A stretch of 61,265 nt of DNA, taken from positions 1 through 61,265 of IMG/VR virus record IMGVR_UViG_3300032164_003159; one strand, given 5' to 3'. The notes under the pieces were generated by a model, which saw only the letters and a list, made by a program, of their open reading frames with translations, did no database searches and was not told the origin of the DNA. Positions 12,833-20,181 of this stretch are shown here, piece after piece (position 1 is the first letter of the stretch; every line of letters begins with the position of its first letter). The translations under genes and the position numbers were made by a program. The DNA comes from a virus.

Positions 12833-12854
12833 GGTATCCTCCCGCGTTATCCTT

Positions 12855-12882
12855 ATTATAGCAATCTTATATCGGTTGTCTA
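12855..12882 (-). promoter_or_regulatory. Promoter of the micro-ORF
   Basis: TAGACA, 16 bp, TATAAT. It is in tandem with 12781-12808 upstream of the Gp88-like gene. Confidence 0.7.
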
Positions 12883-12908
12883 GATATAAAGATAATATAA
12901 AAATCGAC

Positions 12909-12950
12909 TTGACAAAACTAAACTAATGCTTAAATTACTATGTAAGGGGA
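12909..12950 (+). promoter_or_regulatory. Plus-strand promoter family, copy 6
   Basis: TTGACA, 14 bp, ATGCTTAAATTACTATG, then TAAGGGGA. Unlike the other copies it opens into a gene-free region, 12951-13726. Confidence 0.68.
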
Positions 12951-13726
12951 CTGATATACGAAAAACAGCCCACTATTCCAAAATGGTGAAAAATACCTTA
13001 TTTACAAATATAAGGATCGTGCGCAAGATAAACGGGCAAGGTCTGGCCAACGGTTGAAAAGGTTGCCGGGAGGCGACCGAAAGCGGGCCTAGTCTGCTCG
13101 AAGCACGAGCGGGCAAGGAGAACGTGTATATTGCTCCAGCACGCCGCCAATCGGTTACAGCCCCCGGTTAGCTATAATAGCGAGGTAGGGCGCTATTATA
13201 AGTATAAACTAATCAATTCCCGGCCAGGATCTGGTTTACAACGGGGGCTACCAGGGGTCCTTTTTACGGGTGGTTATGCCCGTAGTGCTATTCCTGTGGG
13301 GCTTATCTTAACGGTATCGGTAACCGGTGTAGATGTGTTATACGTCTCTCCGTACCCTTCTACGTATCCTGGGCTCCTCTATCCTGTTCCTTTACGTTTA
13401 TCCCCTTCCCTTGTGTCCTTCGATATAACGTGCGCATCCTTACTTATTTATATCCATTCCCCCGCTCAACATTATTTAGTTTTAGATATTTATCTTTATA
13501 TAATAAAGGGATATAAGTACCTCGCTGCCGCTTTAACGGCAGGGGATATATGGGTATCTTATAAAAGGATACCTTTTGGTTATTCCTTATACATGGTTGT
13601 ACGTTTCACCGCTCCTGCCGCTTTTACGGCAGTTGATGGGGTGAAATGGCTAATTGTCTTGCGTTTGCTTCCGGATAGATACTTATGTTTATATATAGAT
13701 AATTTATATTGGGGCTATGTTATGGC
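12951..13726. other. Gene-free, hairpin-rich region of 776 bp, possible large RNA
   Basis: No convincing coding frame is present; a 387-codon plus-strand frame runs through here but continues antisense across the next gene. Stems seen are TATAATAGCG/CGCTATTATA (13173-13200), CTGCCG/CGGCAG at 13525-13542 and again at 13615-13632 (the latter nested in TTTCACC/GGTGAAA, 13604-13646), and GGTATC/GATACC followed by TTTT on the plus strand (13553-13577). CCGGGAGG occurs at about 13068. Plus promoter copy 6 could make an RNA of about 600 nt ending near 13577. Confidence 0.5.
13553..13577 (+). terminator. Possible plus-strand intrinsic terminator
   Basis: GGTATC (13553-13558) pairs with GATACC (13568-13573) and is followed by TTTT. 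The stem is short, so strength is uncertain. Confidence 0.4.
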
Positions 13727-14854
13727 TTATTGCGCTCCCGGTTCCTCAAAATCTTCTGGGGTGAGTTCTAGCTTTCTACTGGCCTTCGTTGGCTTCTTGT
13801 CTCGTTTGGTTGTTCTGTGTTGCTTGGCCTTTCTGACTCTACTGGTGAATTGGAGCACGTCCCTTACATACTTCTTCCAGTCCTTTGGTTCTACCCCAGT
13901 TCCGTCTCTCCATCCGCAATACCTACAGGGTTTAGTCCTGGTTACATCCTGCACTCCTGTTTTATGGCACGCTGGACAGGGATCTGCTTTTAGGGAGTCC
14001 TCTAGAATCTTTTGCGCCTGTTTGTGCTTGGTGATCTTCTTCGGCTGCATGTCGTTATATATTGCCATTGCTTCTTCCGGTGCTCTCGCATATGGTTTAA
14101 TCAGTGTTGGATCGAATTTCCCAGCTTTACTACTCCCCCAAACGCGCCGCAGGGTTTTTCTAACGAATTCATTCCAATTCCAAGGTAGTATTCCGATCCC
14201 AGCCTTATACCGGCACGCTGCGCAGGGATTGAACTTGGTCACTGTGCGGGTGTTCTCATATCCACACGCTGGGCAATTGAGCCGGTTTGCTTGATGTCTT
14301 GCCTTGGCTTCTTCGTATACCGGTATGACCACACGCTTCCCATATAGATATCCTGCCAGGTTGTCTTGATCCTGCACGAACCTCGCTACTGTTTTAGCCT
14401 GCTGGGTGTGCTTTCCAGGCTTTGCTTGCTTCCTGGGCTTCCTGGTGGCTTTTGGCGGCGGTCCCTTTGGCCATTCACTATCCTCCAAGATAGCCATTTT
14501 CTTTGGCTTCCCTCTAACTTGATCTACCGCTTCCAGGAATGGATTTGGCTGTCTTTCAGCGCCGCACAGGAAATCTGGTCCAAGCGGTTTTTCAGTATGC
14601 GCTACTTCTTTATCATAATCATATTTAGTTGTTTTTTTCGAAGCTTCATATGCAGCTGCCGCTTTAACGGCAGTTAGGACATTGGTTATTCCTATTAGGA
14701 CTGTTCTTATATCCGTTGCCTGGGCAAAGAACCACACGCTTCCCATATCCTTCACGTGCGGATCCCGGCTCATGGCCACCTTGTGAAGCTCAATCAGTAT
14801 CTTGCTCTGCAGCTTAGCCAGATCTTCCAGGTAATCTATCTGCGCGGTGTTCAT
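13727..14854 (-). CDS. Protein with two tandem zinc ribbons, 375 aa
   Basis: The C-terminal half holds two homologous units of about 80 residues. Each has CPAC-x(~13)-KPC/NPC-xxC and ends in a W-x-x-(F/Y)VR-x-x-L helix (CPACGYENTRTVTKFNPCAAC and CPACHKTGVQDV with PCRYCGW). The N-terminal third is helical, and a basic KPRKQAKPGKHTQQAK linker follows. The architecture suggests nucleic-acid binding, but no family is recognised. Its DNA contains a CTGCCG/CGGCAG hairpin (14656-14673) like those in the adjacent noncoding region, and a 42-bp repeat shared with the 150-aa gene. Confidence 0.82.
   Translation of the reverse strand: MNTAQIDYLEDLAKLQSKILIELHKVAMSRDPHVKDMGSVWFFAQATDIRTVLIGITNVLTAVKAAAAYEASKKTTKYDYDKEVAHTEKPLGPDFLCGAERQPNPFLEAVDQVRGKPKKMAILEDSEWPKGPPPKATRKPRKQAKPGKHTQQAKTVARFVQDQDNLAGYLYGKRVVIPVYEEAKARHQANRLNCPACGYENTRTVTKFNPCAACRYKAGIGILPWNWNEFVRKTLRRVWGSSKAGKFDPTLIKPYARAPEEAMAIYNDMQPKKITKHKQAQKILEDSLKADPCPACHKTGVQDVTRTKPCRYCGWRDGTGVEPKDWKKYVRDVLQFTSRVRKAKQHRTTKRDKKPTKASRKLELTPEDFEEPGAQ
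14322..14363. repeat. 42-bp perfect repeat shared with 10630-10671
   Basis: This is an identical 42-bp segment in two otherwise unrelated genes, encoding LAGYLYGKRVVIP in both. Its 18-bp core ACCACACGCTTCCCATAT appears a third time at 14731-14748, in a different reading frame. Confidence 0.9.
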
Positions 14855-15258
14855 TTGCGCTCCTTTGGCGGGTATGTTTCATAATGTTCTGGGTTCAGTG
14901 TAATCCCTGCCTTCATCCACTCCGGACACTTCTCCACAGACTTAGCAGAACGCTTCACAGATTCCCAGAAGGCGCGGCTTCTCTTGGTGGACTTGTTCCT
15001 TATTAGTTTCTTCTTGTCAAGTGCAAGGCATTTGGTACAACGGTAAACCTTGTGTGGATATGGATAGCGCCACTCCGGGTCTTCAAGCCGTACTAGTTTG
15101 ATATCGAATAGTTCACACCTATCTTCATGCTCAAACATTCCAGAAGGTTCATACTTCTCACCATCGTCAAAGCGTCTGCATGTCGTGTCGGTGGCGAATT
15201 CGTGACAATACGGGCCACGCGGGATCTCTACCTCAAGTGTCACGGTTACTTTTCGCAT
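14851..15258 (-). CDS. Hypothetical protein, 135 aa
   Basis: Not recognised. The start at 15258 (MRKVTVTLEV) is preferred over an ATG 6 nt upstream because AAAGGA would then be correctly spaced. Several Cys and His residues (CHEFATDTTCRRF, CELFD, YRCTKCLALD) suggest metal binding. The C-terminal half is basic. The 3' end overlaps the next start by 4 nt (ATGA). Confidence 0.75.
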   Translation of the reverse strand: MRKVTVTLEVEIPRGPYCHEFATDTTCRRFDDGEKYEPSGMFEHEDRCELFDIKLVRLEDPEWRYPYPHKVYRCTKCLALDKKKLIRNKSTKRSRAFWESVKRSAKSVEKCPEWMKAGITLNPEHYETYPPKERK

Positions 15259-15428
15259 GCACATTCCTTTGTACTATCCCTATGCTTTCTCACCTTAGCA
15301 ACAGACTCGAACGGCTTTAGGCAGACGGGACACCTATAATCTAGTTTGCCGTTCAAGAATTGAATGTGTACGTCTGACGGAATATACCAAGTTCCGTACC
15401 ACGTTTTTATACTTATCTGGTTAACCAT
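15246..15428 (-). CDS. C2H2 zinc-finger protein, 60 aa
   Basis: YRCPVCLKPFESVAKVRKHR is a C2H2-type finger (CxxC-x12-H), ending HRDSTKEC so the last ligand could be His or Cys. The N-terminus is aromatic-rich (IKTWYGTWYIPSD). Phage mini zinc fingers like this are common and of unknown role. It overlaps its neighbours slightly on both sides. Confidence 0.78.
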   Translation of the reverse strand: MVNQISIKTWYGTWYIPSDVHIQFLNGKLDYRCPVCLKPFESVAKVRKHRDSTKECACEK

Positions 15429-15798
15429 TTCTCACTCGGTGGTTTTTGCGTCTGTCCATTCTGCTTCGTATAAACTTAATCATAGGCTTTGGATTGTCGC
15501 ACACTGTCCACTTTGCGTAGTAGCGCTGACAACCACTATGGGACCTCGGTGTATAAAGTGCACAATCCATACAATCAAACCGAAGACACAGTGCACATGT
15601 ACCGGAGGAGATCATGAACACACCAGAGTCTTCCCCGATGCATCTGTTCGGAGGATCGCTACGCACACCGTGTTTACTCAAATTCTCTGGTAGCAATCCC
15701 TTCCACTTCTTTATGGAATGTCTGAGCGCACTTCGTTTGGTTGTGCATTTAATTGCTGGAACTGGATAGAATTCTTTCTTCCATGTTCTCAGGCTCAT
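15421..15798 (-). CDS. Cysteine-rich hypothetical protein, 125 aa
   Basis: The central segment CALCLRFDCMDCALY, and the later C and H residues in SHSGCQRYYAKW, fit a small zinc-binding domain. Similar cysteine clusters (CxxCxxxxCxxCpl) occur in many phage proteins. The N- and C-terminal thirds are basic. A strong AGGAGG site precedes the ATG at 15798. The start overlaps the previous gene's stop by 4 nt. Confidence 0.75.
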   Translation of the reverse strand: MSLRTWKKEFYPVPAIKCTTKRSALRHSIKKWKGLLPENLSKHGVRSDPPNRCIGEDSGVFMISSGTCALCLRFDCMDCALYTPRSHSGCQRYYAKWTVCDNPKPMIKFIRSRMDRRKNHRVRNG

Positions 15799-16085
15799 TC
15801 TTCCTCCTTGCTAAATATGATGCGCGCTTCTTTTATTAATCCAGTTACAGATCGTACGACCTCCACTATATATGATCCATCTCCGCCAAACCCGCCTATG
15901 CAGACTCCCATTCCCTCATGGCCTGTGTCGTGACGGAATCTAGTAATCCCACGATCCTGTTCCTCTTCTATTTTGGTGCACACCTTTCGCCAGTCAAGTA
16001 GCTTGTCCTTGACATAGCAAGGGTCACCAATCCAAATCATTCCTGAATCTACATCCACGTCGCCTACGGGTTCATAAGTTTTCAT
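15795..16085 (-). CDS. DUF4241-like protein, 96 aa
   Basis: VDVDSGMIWIGDPCYV (about residues 9-24) matches the opening of a DUF4241-like phage group (vdSGxlxigDPcYl), and GMGVCIGGFGGDGSYIVEV matches its second block. The family binds an unknown ligand. The start at 16085 has TTGGAGG upstream; a TTG start 12 nt earlier is unlikely. Confidence 0.72.
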   Translation of the reverse strand: MKTYEPVGDVDVDSGMIWIGDPCYVKDKLLDWRKVCTKIEEEQDRGITRFRHDTGHEGMGVCIGGFGGDGSYIVEVVRSVTGLIKEARIIFSKEEE

Positions 16086-16104
16086 GGGTTCCTCCAAGAC
16101 CTCT

Positions 16105-16329
16105 CTACCACGTTATAGTAATCTTTCCATCCTTATCGATTGTTACTTCTATTGTTGGTTTTATCAATCCCGCTCCGAACTTGTTCAACGTGTCCTCCGT
16201 AGCTTTCCTTAAATTCTCCTTCATAAACTCGATATCTTCCGGTGTAAATTTCTTCTTCAGACCCGCCCGCCAATATTTGCGAATGCCCTCTTTAATTTCC
16301 TCTACATCATCTAAACCAGATTTGAACAT
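16105..16329 (-). CDS. Hypothetical protein, 74 aa
   Basis: Not recognised. It has charged amphipathic helices (EDIEFMKENLRKATEDTLNK) followed by a C-terminal beta hairpin (PTIEVTIDKDGKITITW). It sits in a tight operon between the 158-aa gene and the DUF4241-like gene. Confidence 0.72.
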   Translation of the reverse strand: MFKSGLDDVEEIKEGIRKYWRAGLKKKFTPEDIEFMKENLRKATEDTLNKFGAGLIKPTIEVTIDKDGKITITW

Positions 16330-16338
16330 GGGTGGCCC

Positions 16339-16815
16339 TTACCAGAAATATCCACGGTGCTCACATACATCGATATAACATTTGCGCGTACTGAATTCCG
16401 TTAGATCCTTTTGCCGATCATACTTGCCCGGCTTCTGCATTAGCTGACCTTCGTTTAGCTCAGAAATGTTCTCTACCACGATGCCAAACTCCTTGGTGTA
16501 CTTCTCGATGTTCTTTGTAGCGGCTTCAATGGTATGCTCTGTCTTGGTATCTACATATAGGCTACCATCCGGGAATGCATACGCGTGGGCGTGCGGATAC
16601 CCATTGAGCATGAACGCCGCTCTTACAATTTCCTCGGCACGCATAAGGATGAATGAGCCAAGCCCAAGGCGGTGGTCTGCGGCACGGGCGTATTCAGCTT
16701 TGATCTGGTCAATGTCCTCTGGGAATCTATAATCTCCCATTGTCCATGCGTACTTCTTGTTTTCTACCCGCAGGGAAAATTCGTAATATGAAAATGAAAC
16801 GCTATAGTAGTTCAT
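16339..16815 (-). CDS. Hypothetical protein, 158 aa
   Basis: Not recognised. The N-terminus is rich in Tyr and Ser with beta character (YYSVSFSYYEFSLRVENKKY). The middle is helical with an HAHAYAFPDGSLYVDTK segment. The C-terminus is basic. It overlaps the upstream gene by 4 nt (ATGA), indicating translational coupling. Confidence 0.75.
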   Translation of the reverse strand: MNYYSVSFSYYEFSLRVENKKYAWTMGDYRFPEDIDQIKAEYARAADHRLGLGSFILMRAEEIVRAAFMLNGYPHAHAYAFPDGSLYVDTKTEHTIEAATKNIEKYTKEFGIVVENISELNEGQLMQKPGKYDRQKDLTEFSTRKCYIDVCEHRGYFW

Positions 16816-17072
16816 TCTATCTCCAGTTCTTCCTCTATGCGCGCTTCAGTTATCTCTGGCGTAGCACCCGGCCTTGCATTTAGACCTTCGCGCAGCACGC
16901 ATTCGTGCATGGATCTTTGATCTAAACGCCCGCTGCCAGTCTTATTCATAAAGAGGGCTGGAATTATATTGGGCGGCACGCTACCGAAGATTTCTAAATC
17001 AGCAGCGGCCAGATACTCCTCCTTTGTTACTTCTTTCTCTTCCTGGCCAATATACTTTAGATAGTATTTCAT
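16812..17072 (-). CDS. Hypothetical protein, 86 aa
   Basis: Not recognised. It is acidic overall, ending TEARIEEELEIE. A lysine- and glutamate-rich N-terminus (YLKYIGQEEKEVTKEEYL) precedes a loop-rich centre. It overlaps both neighbours by 4 nt. Confidence 0.7.
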   Translation of the reverse strand: MKYYLKYIGQEEKEVTKEEYLAAADLEIFGSVPPNIIPALFMNKTGSGRLDQRSMHECVLREGLNARPGATPEITEARIEEELEIE

Positions 17073-17335
17073 GCGTTATCCTTATTTACTTTAACCCATA
17101 CCAGGCACGCTGGGCAATCGCACGCATCATCCGCGTCATCTGTATCTCTATATAAACATTCCTCCTGACAAGCTGTTTCTACTTTCCCTAGCTGCTCCTT
17201 CATCTTTTTGGCTTCAGCTACAAGTCGCTGTGTGACAGCAACCAGTGCTCCTGCCCAAAGTACATATTGCTTACTGTATAGGTTTGCTTTATACAACATT
17301 ACTTCTGTTTCCTTAATAACATCCGGCATGGTCAT
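17069..17335 (-). CDS. Hypothetical protein with C-terminal cysteine cluster, 88 aa
   Basis: The N-terminal 50 residues form a long amphipathic helix. The C-terminus has CQEECLYRDTDDADDACDCP and CLVW, a cysteine-rich acidic stretch that may bind a metal. It is preceded by AGGAGG and ends in an ATGA overlap with the 86-aa gene. Confidence 0.72.
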   Translation of the reverse strand: MTMPDVIKETEVMLYKANLYSKQYVLWAGALVAVTQRLVAEAKKMKEQLGKVETACQEECLYRDTDDADDACDCPACLVWVKVNKDNA

Positions 17336-17344
17336 TGTTTCCTC

Positions 17345-17830
17345 CTAGTCTCCAATGGCAAACTCACGAAACAAACCATACTTCGGTTCACTATACAAGC
17401 GCATGGTAGAGTCAGTCTTATTCGCTTCCACTGCTGTTCCAAACAGCCGAGTACCGACACGATAGCATCTGAAATATACTTCTGGCAGAGACATTAGGAC
17501 GGATTCAGTATCAGTTTGTTCCCGGAATTGCTGCATGGATCCTACAATAAAAGAAATAAGGTTTGATGCCTGTTCCAGCAAATAAGCATTAAAGAGCTTA
17601 TCCACCTCCTCCAGTTCTTTATTTCTCCCATACATAAAACCCATCGCGTATAGTGTATCGAAAGAAGACCGGTAGACAACTTCTTTTCTAGATAGATCCA
17701 CCTTCTGATCGAAGTTGTATTCCATAAGGTGGTTTACGGCCCGCTCGAATGAACAATCGTCCATATCCGGCGGCTGATACTTCTTTAGTGCAGCGTACAA
17801 AAACACTTCATATTTTGGTCTGCCCAGCAT
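17345..17830 (-). CDS. Hypothetical protein, 161 aa
   Basis: Not recognised. It is predominantly helical. The start at 17830 follows the stop of the lipoprotein gene by 4 nt, with GGAAAGGG as SD; a longer frame into that gene is rejected. Repeated Tyr and Phe residues (RSSFDTLYAMGFMYGRNKE) suggest a compact fold. Confidence 0.72.
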   Translation of the reverse strand: MLGRPKYEVFLYAALKKYQPPDMDDCSFERAVNHLMEYNFDQKVDLSRKEVVYRSSFDTLYAMGFMYGRNKELEEVDKLFNAYLLEQASNLISFIVGSMQQFREQTDTESVLMSLPEVYFRCYRVGTRLFGTAVEANKTDSTMRLYSEPKYGLFREFAIGD

Positions 17831-17834
17831 ATCA

Positions 17835-18176
17835 CTATTCCCTTTCCTTGCGCTCCCCACAGGTGTACCGTAGATCTATGCAGTACGTGCTTGCCAGATC
17901 CACTTGCTCAAGGATACAATCTGCAAGTGCGTAGTACCGTATCTCGCCCTTATACGTTATGGGAATCCGAAACTGCGCAGATTTGACTAGGGCATTGCAC
18001 ACTTCTGGGGCCGGTTGATCCTGTAACTTATTATCCGCACAGCACGATAACGCAACACCGCATCGTCCTCCTTGACTTATGCCTTCCGATGAGCATCCAT
18101 TAGTTATCGGCGGGGTGATACTAACACCACACCCAGCTAACACTATTGCTAAGCTGGCCGCAATTATAATCTTCAT
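17835..18176 (-). CDS. Predicted lipoprotein, 113 aa
   Basis: The N-terminus MKIIIAASLAIVLAGCG is a signal peptide II with lipobox LAGC, so Cys16 should be lipidated and the protein membrane-anchored. The mature part contains at least seven further cysteines (NGCSSE, GRCGVALSCCADN and others), suggesting disulphides outside the cytoplasm. It may act in lysis (an outer-spanin-like lipoprotein) or superinfection exclusion, but no inner spanin partner is identified nearby. Start overlaps the upstream stop (ATGA). Confidence 0.8.
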   Translation of the reverse strand: MKIIIAASLAIVLAGCGVSITPPITNGCSSEGISQGGRCGVALSCCADNKLQDQPAPEVCNALVKSAQFRIPITYKGEIRYYALADCILEQVDLASTYCIDLRYTCGERKERE

Positions 18177-18343
18177 TTACAAATTTCCTTGTCGTACTTT
18201 TTAATTAGCTTCTTGGCAAACTTGACCGTCAGGATTTCCGTAACCGTAAGGTTTCTTTTGCGTGCTTCAATAAATGTTACAGCTACATCAATAAGTCCGA
18301 TGAAGTGGCTATGTAGATAATTTGGTATATTGATCGTTTTCAT
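18173..18343 (-). CDS. Hypothetical basic protein, 56 aa
   Basis: Begins MKTINIPNYLHSHFIGLIDV and ends with a lysine-rich helix (KFAKKLIKKYDKEICK). It overlaps the lipoprotein start and the upstream gene by 4 nt each, which supports it as a real gene despite its size. No family recognised. Confidence 0.7.
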   Translation of the reverse strand: MKTINIPNYLHSHFIGLIDVAVTFIEARKRNLTVTEILTVKFAKKLIKKYDKEICK

Positions 18344-18570
18344 TTAGCTACCCTATGCCAAAAGTGTTTCCAGTTTAGTTTCTTTACCATCTCTCTTAGT
18401 TCATCAGGGAGACTCTTTATAATATACCCAGGTTTCGCACTCTCTGGGATCTCTTCTCCGCGCTCTATTGCCCGACGTGCGCGCTCCTTTGGTGGATTGC
18501 TGCTGACTAACGGCTCTAGCAGAACCAAATCCACTAGGTATTCCGCTAGTTCATGCAGCGTTCTTATCAT
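18340..18570 (-). CDS. Hypothetical protein, 76 aa
   Basis: Not recognised. It is helical (MIRTLHELAEYLVDLVLLEP), basic in the middle (PPKERARRAIERGEEIPE), and has an aromatic C-terminus. It is coupled to both neighbours by 4-nt overlaps. Confidence 0.7.
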   Translation of the reverse strand: MIRTLHELAEYLVDLVLLEPLVSSNPPKERARRAIERGEEIPESAKPGYIIKSLPDELREMVKKLNWKHFWHRVAK

Positions 18571-18875
18571 TTGCGCATCTCTTCTTCCATCTGCTCAATT
18601 CTTTTCTTCATTACAGCTAACCTCTCTTCGTCTGATTGTGTGGCGGTGACTACAAAATCCACCTTCGGAACATAGATATAACCAGACTCGAAGAAGCTAC
18701 TCATCGGCATCGGTGTAATGAATTTCCTAACGATCCATATTTCGTATCGCTCTTCCGCCTTTTTAAACTTATGCTCCCACCACTTGCATTTCCACCAGAG
18801 CGGACGGAAGAGATTACAAATGCGGTTACGAATGTACCACCAGATGTAGCATTTTATCCAGCGTACAATCTTCAT
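18567..18875 (-). CDS. Basic, tryptophan-rich protein, 102 aa
   Basis: The start at 18875 is chosen because the longer frame overlaps the 349-aa gene. The N-terminus IVRWIKCYIWWYIRN and LFRPLWWKCKWWEHKF is unusually rich in Trp, Arg and Lys. It resembles a membrane-interacting amphipathic segment rather than a clear transmembrane helix. A C-terminal coiled-coil-like stretch (SDEERLAVMKKRIEQMEEE) follows. Confidence 0.68.
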   Translation of the reverse strand: MKIVRWIKCYIWWYIRNRICNLFRPLWWKCKWWEHKFKKAEERYEIWIVRKFITPMPMSSFFESGYIYVPKVDFVVTATQSDEERLAVMKKRIEQMEEEMRK

Positions 18876-18876
18876 T

Positions 18877-19926
18877 TTACCTATTCGCTCTAACATCTTC
18901 GCACTGGTTATTAACCCCGCACTCGTTCTCACAGTCCTTGTTTTTCTTATGTGGATCCCTGTGCGTGCATTTGACATTTATGCAATAATTACTGACCTCG
19001 GCATAACATGCTCGCAATGGCGCTTCCTTCAAAACCTTTGCGCGTTTTGAGGGCTCTTTCTTTACTGGATCTGTACTCATCTTCATGTGCGGGCTTGTAC
19101 AAGCAAGTGCAAACTGACAACTATCGCAGTATGGATCCCTTCCCGGACACACATTATTAACTTTGTCCGCTGCAACGGCTGCCATACCACGCACTATATG
19201 CGCAACATCCTCTACTGTTTCTTTTTGAGCGGCCGGTACTTTATCATGATGTTCCTTAATCGCGGCCATGATCTGGTCACACTCATTCAAGCGTGCCTCC
19301 GCCTCGCAGCGCTTGCAGGTTTCACGGATGTCCCTCCTGGTAACTTTTCCATCAATCGTTGGACCTGGCCCGCACTCTTTCATTATGTGGTGGCACATCT
19401 TTATAATTTGCTCATCCAAAATCTTTTTGCGTTCGTCTTTTCGTATCCGTTCCTCTCGTTCCTCTCGTTGGTCCCGTTTGCATTCTGCCAAAATGGATAG
19501 CAATTCTGCCTCTCGCCATTTGGTACGCGCACGGCATTCACCCCGATCTAGTTCTGTACGCGAATTAATATTTGTGCACACCCCGTAGGTATGTCCTTCA
19601 GGATCCTTAAATGGTTGATTACACAGTGGGCAATCACTACAGGTATGTTTCTCACTTGTAGGCGCTGGTGTATCCTCAACTGGTAAGCAGTGTGCTCCCG
19701 GATGATACCCACACGCGGCGTGCGGCCCCCAGGAATGACCATGCGGCCCACGGATGGTGCAAGATATAGCATTACACGTTCCTTTGGCATCCTCGGTGCA
19801 CTGGTACATTTGCTCTGGTCCTCTAGGACGGTGCTGCGCCTCCAAGCCATTAATTCTGTCTTCCAGATTGGCTATGCGCTTATCCCGCGCCGCCCAACAC
19901 TCAGCAATATCAAAATAGCTTTGCAT
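18877..19926 (-). CDS. Cysteine-rich multi-cluster protein, 349 aa
   Basis: The start at 19926 follows AAGGAGATAAAC. The N-terminus is a short coiled coil (ARDKRIANLEDRINGLEAQ). Four cysteine clusters are spread along the chain: CNAISCTIRGPHG; CSDCPLCNQPF; CGPGP with CKRCEAEARL; and a C-terminal CYAEVSNYCINVKCTHRD with CENECGVN. Two clusters share the pattern CTxRGPHGHxxG / CTHRDPHKKNKDC, suggesting repeated zinc-binding modules. The central helix is highly charged. No family recognised. Confidence 0.78.
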   Translation of the reverse strand: MQSYFDIAECWAARDKRIANLEDRINGLEAQHRPRGPEQMYQCTEDAKGTCNAISCTIRGPHGHSWGPHAACGYHPGAHCLPVEDTPAPTSEKHTCSDCPLCNQPFKDPEGHTYGVCTNINSRTELDRGECRARTKWREAELLSILAECKRDQREEREERIRKDERKKILDEQIIKMCHHIMKECGPGPTIDGKVTRRDIRETCKRCEAEARLNECDQIMAAIKEHHDKVPAAQKETVEDVAHIVRGMAAVAADKVNNVCPGRDPYCDSCQFALACTSPHMKMSTDPVKKEPSKRAKVLKEAPLRACYAEVSNYCINVKCTHRDPHKKNKDCENECGVNNQCEDVRANR

Positions 19927-19928
19927 GT

Positions 19929-20060
19929 TTATCTCCTTACGCTCTTCCGCTTTGGCTTCTTGCGCTTTTTGTTGTTGCTCGTGTTGTGCCCGCCACAGCA
20001 ACATTTCTTTTTGGATCTGTTCTCTGGATCCTTACAGTTGCTGAAGCACACATGTTTCAT
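19929..20060 (-). CDS. Small Cys/Lys-rich protein, 43 aa
   Basis: The frame is MKHVCFSNCKDPENRSKKKC followed by CCGGHN and a lysine/arginine-rich tail. Three clustered cysteines and a basic tail suggest a mini zinc protein or nucleic-acid binder. It overlaps the upstream gene's stop by 3 nt, and its own stop falls in the SD region of the next gene. Confidence 0.6.
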   Translation of the reverse strand: MKHVCFSNCKDPENRSKKKCCCGGHNTSNNKKRKKPKRKSVRR

Positions 20061-20167
20061 TGGCGGCCCAGCAACAAAAGCCGATGTTGGTAGTACGAGT
20101 ATCTAGTATGCGCTCTGCAGCATCTCCAAGACAAATAAACTCTATGGATACGTTTGAGCATACCCAT
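20057..20167 (-). CDS. Small basic peptide, 36 aa
   Basis: ATG at 20167 lies 7 nt from AGGAGG. It encodes a short Arg/Tyr/Leu-rich peptide (RWRCC is not present as such; the centre reads YLSWRCCRAH). It overlaps the next start in an ATGA arrangement. Not recognised, and could be a leader peptide. Confidence 0.5.
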   Translation of the reverse strand: MGMLKRIHRVYLSWRCCRAHTRYSYYQHRLLLLGRQ

Positions 20168-20181
20168 TGTCATTCCTCCTC

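Noticed and set aside
13131-14294. A 387-codon plus-strand open frame
   Set aside because: Its right half is exactly antisense to the well-supported two-zinc-ribbon gene, it has no good SD, and its composition (Leu/Ser/Pro/Tyr-rich) is what the reverse strand of that gene and the hairpin region would give.
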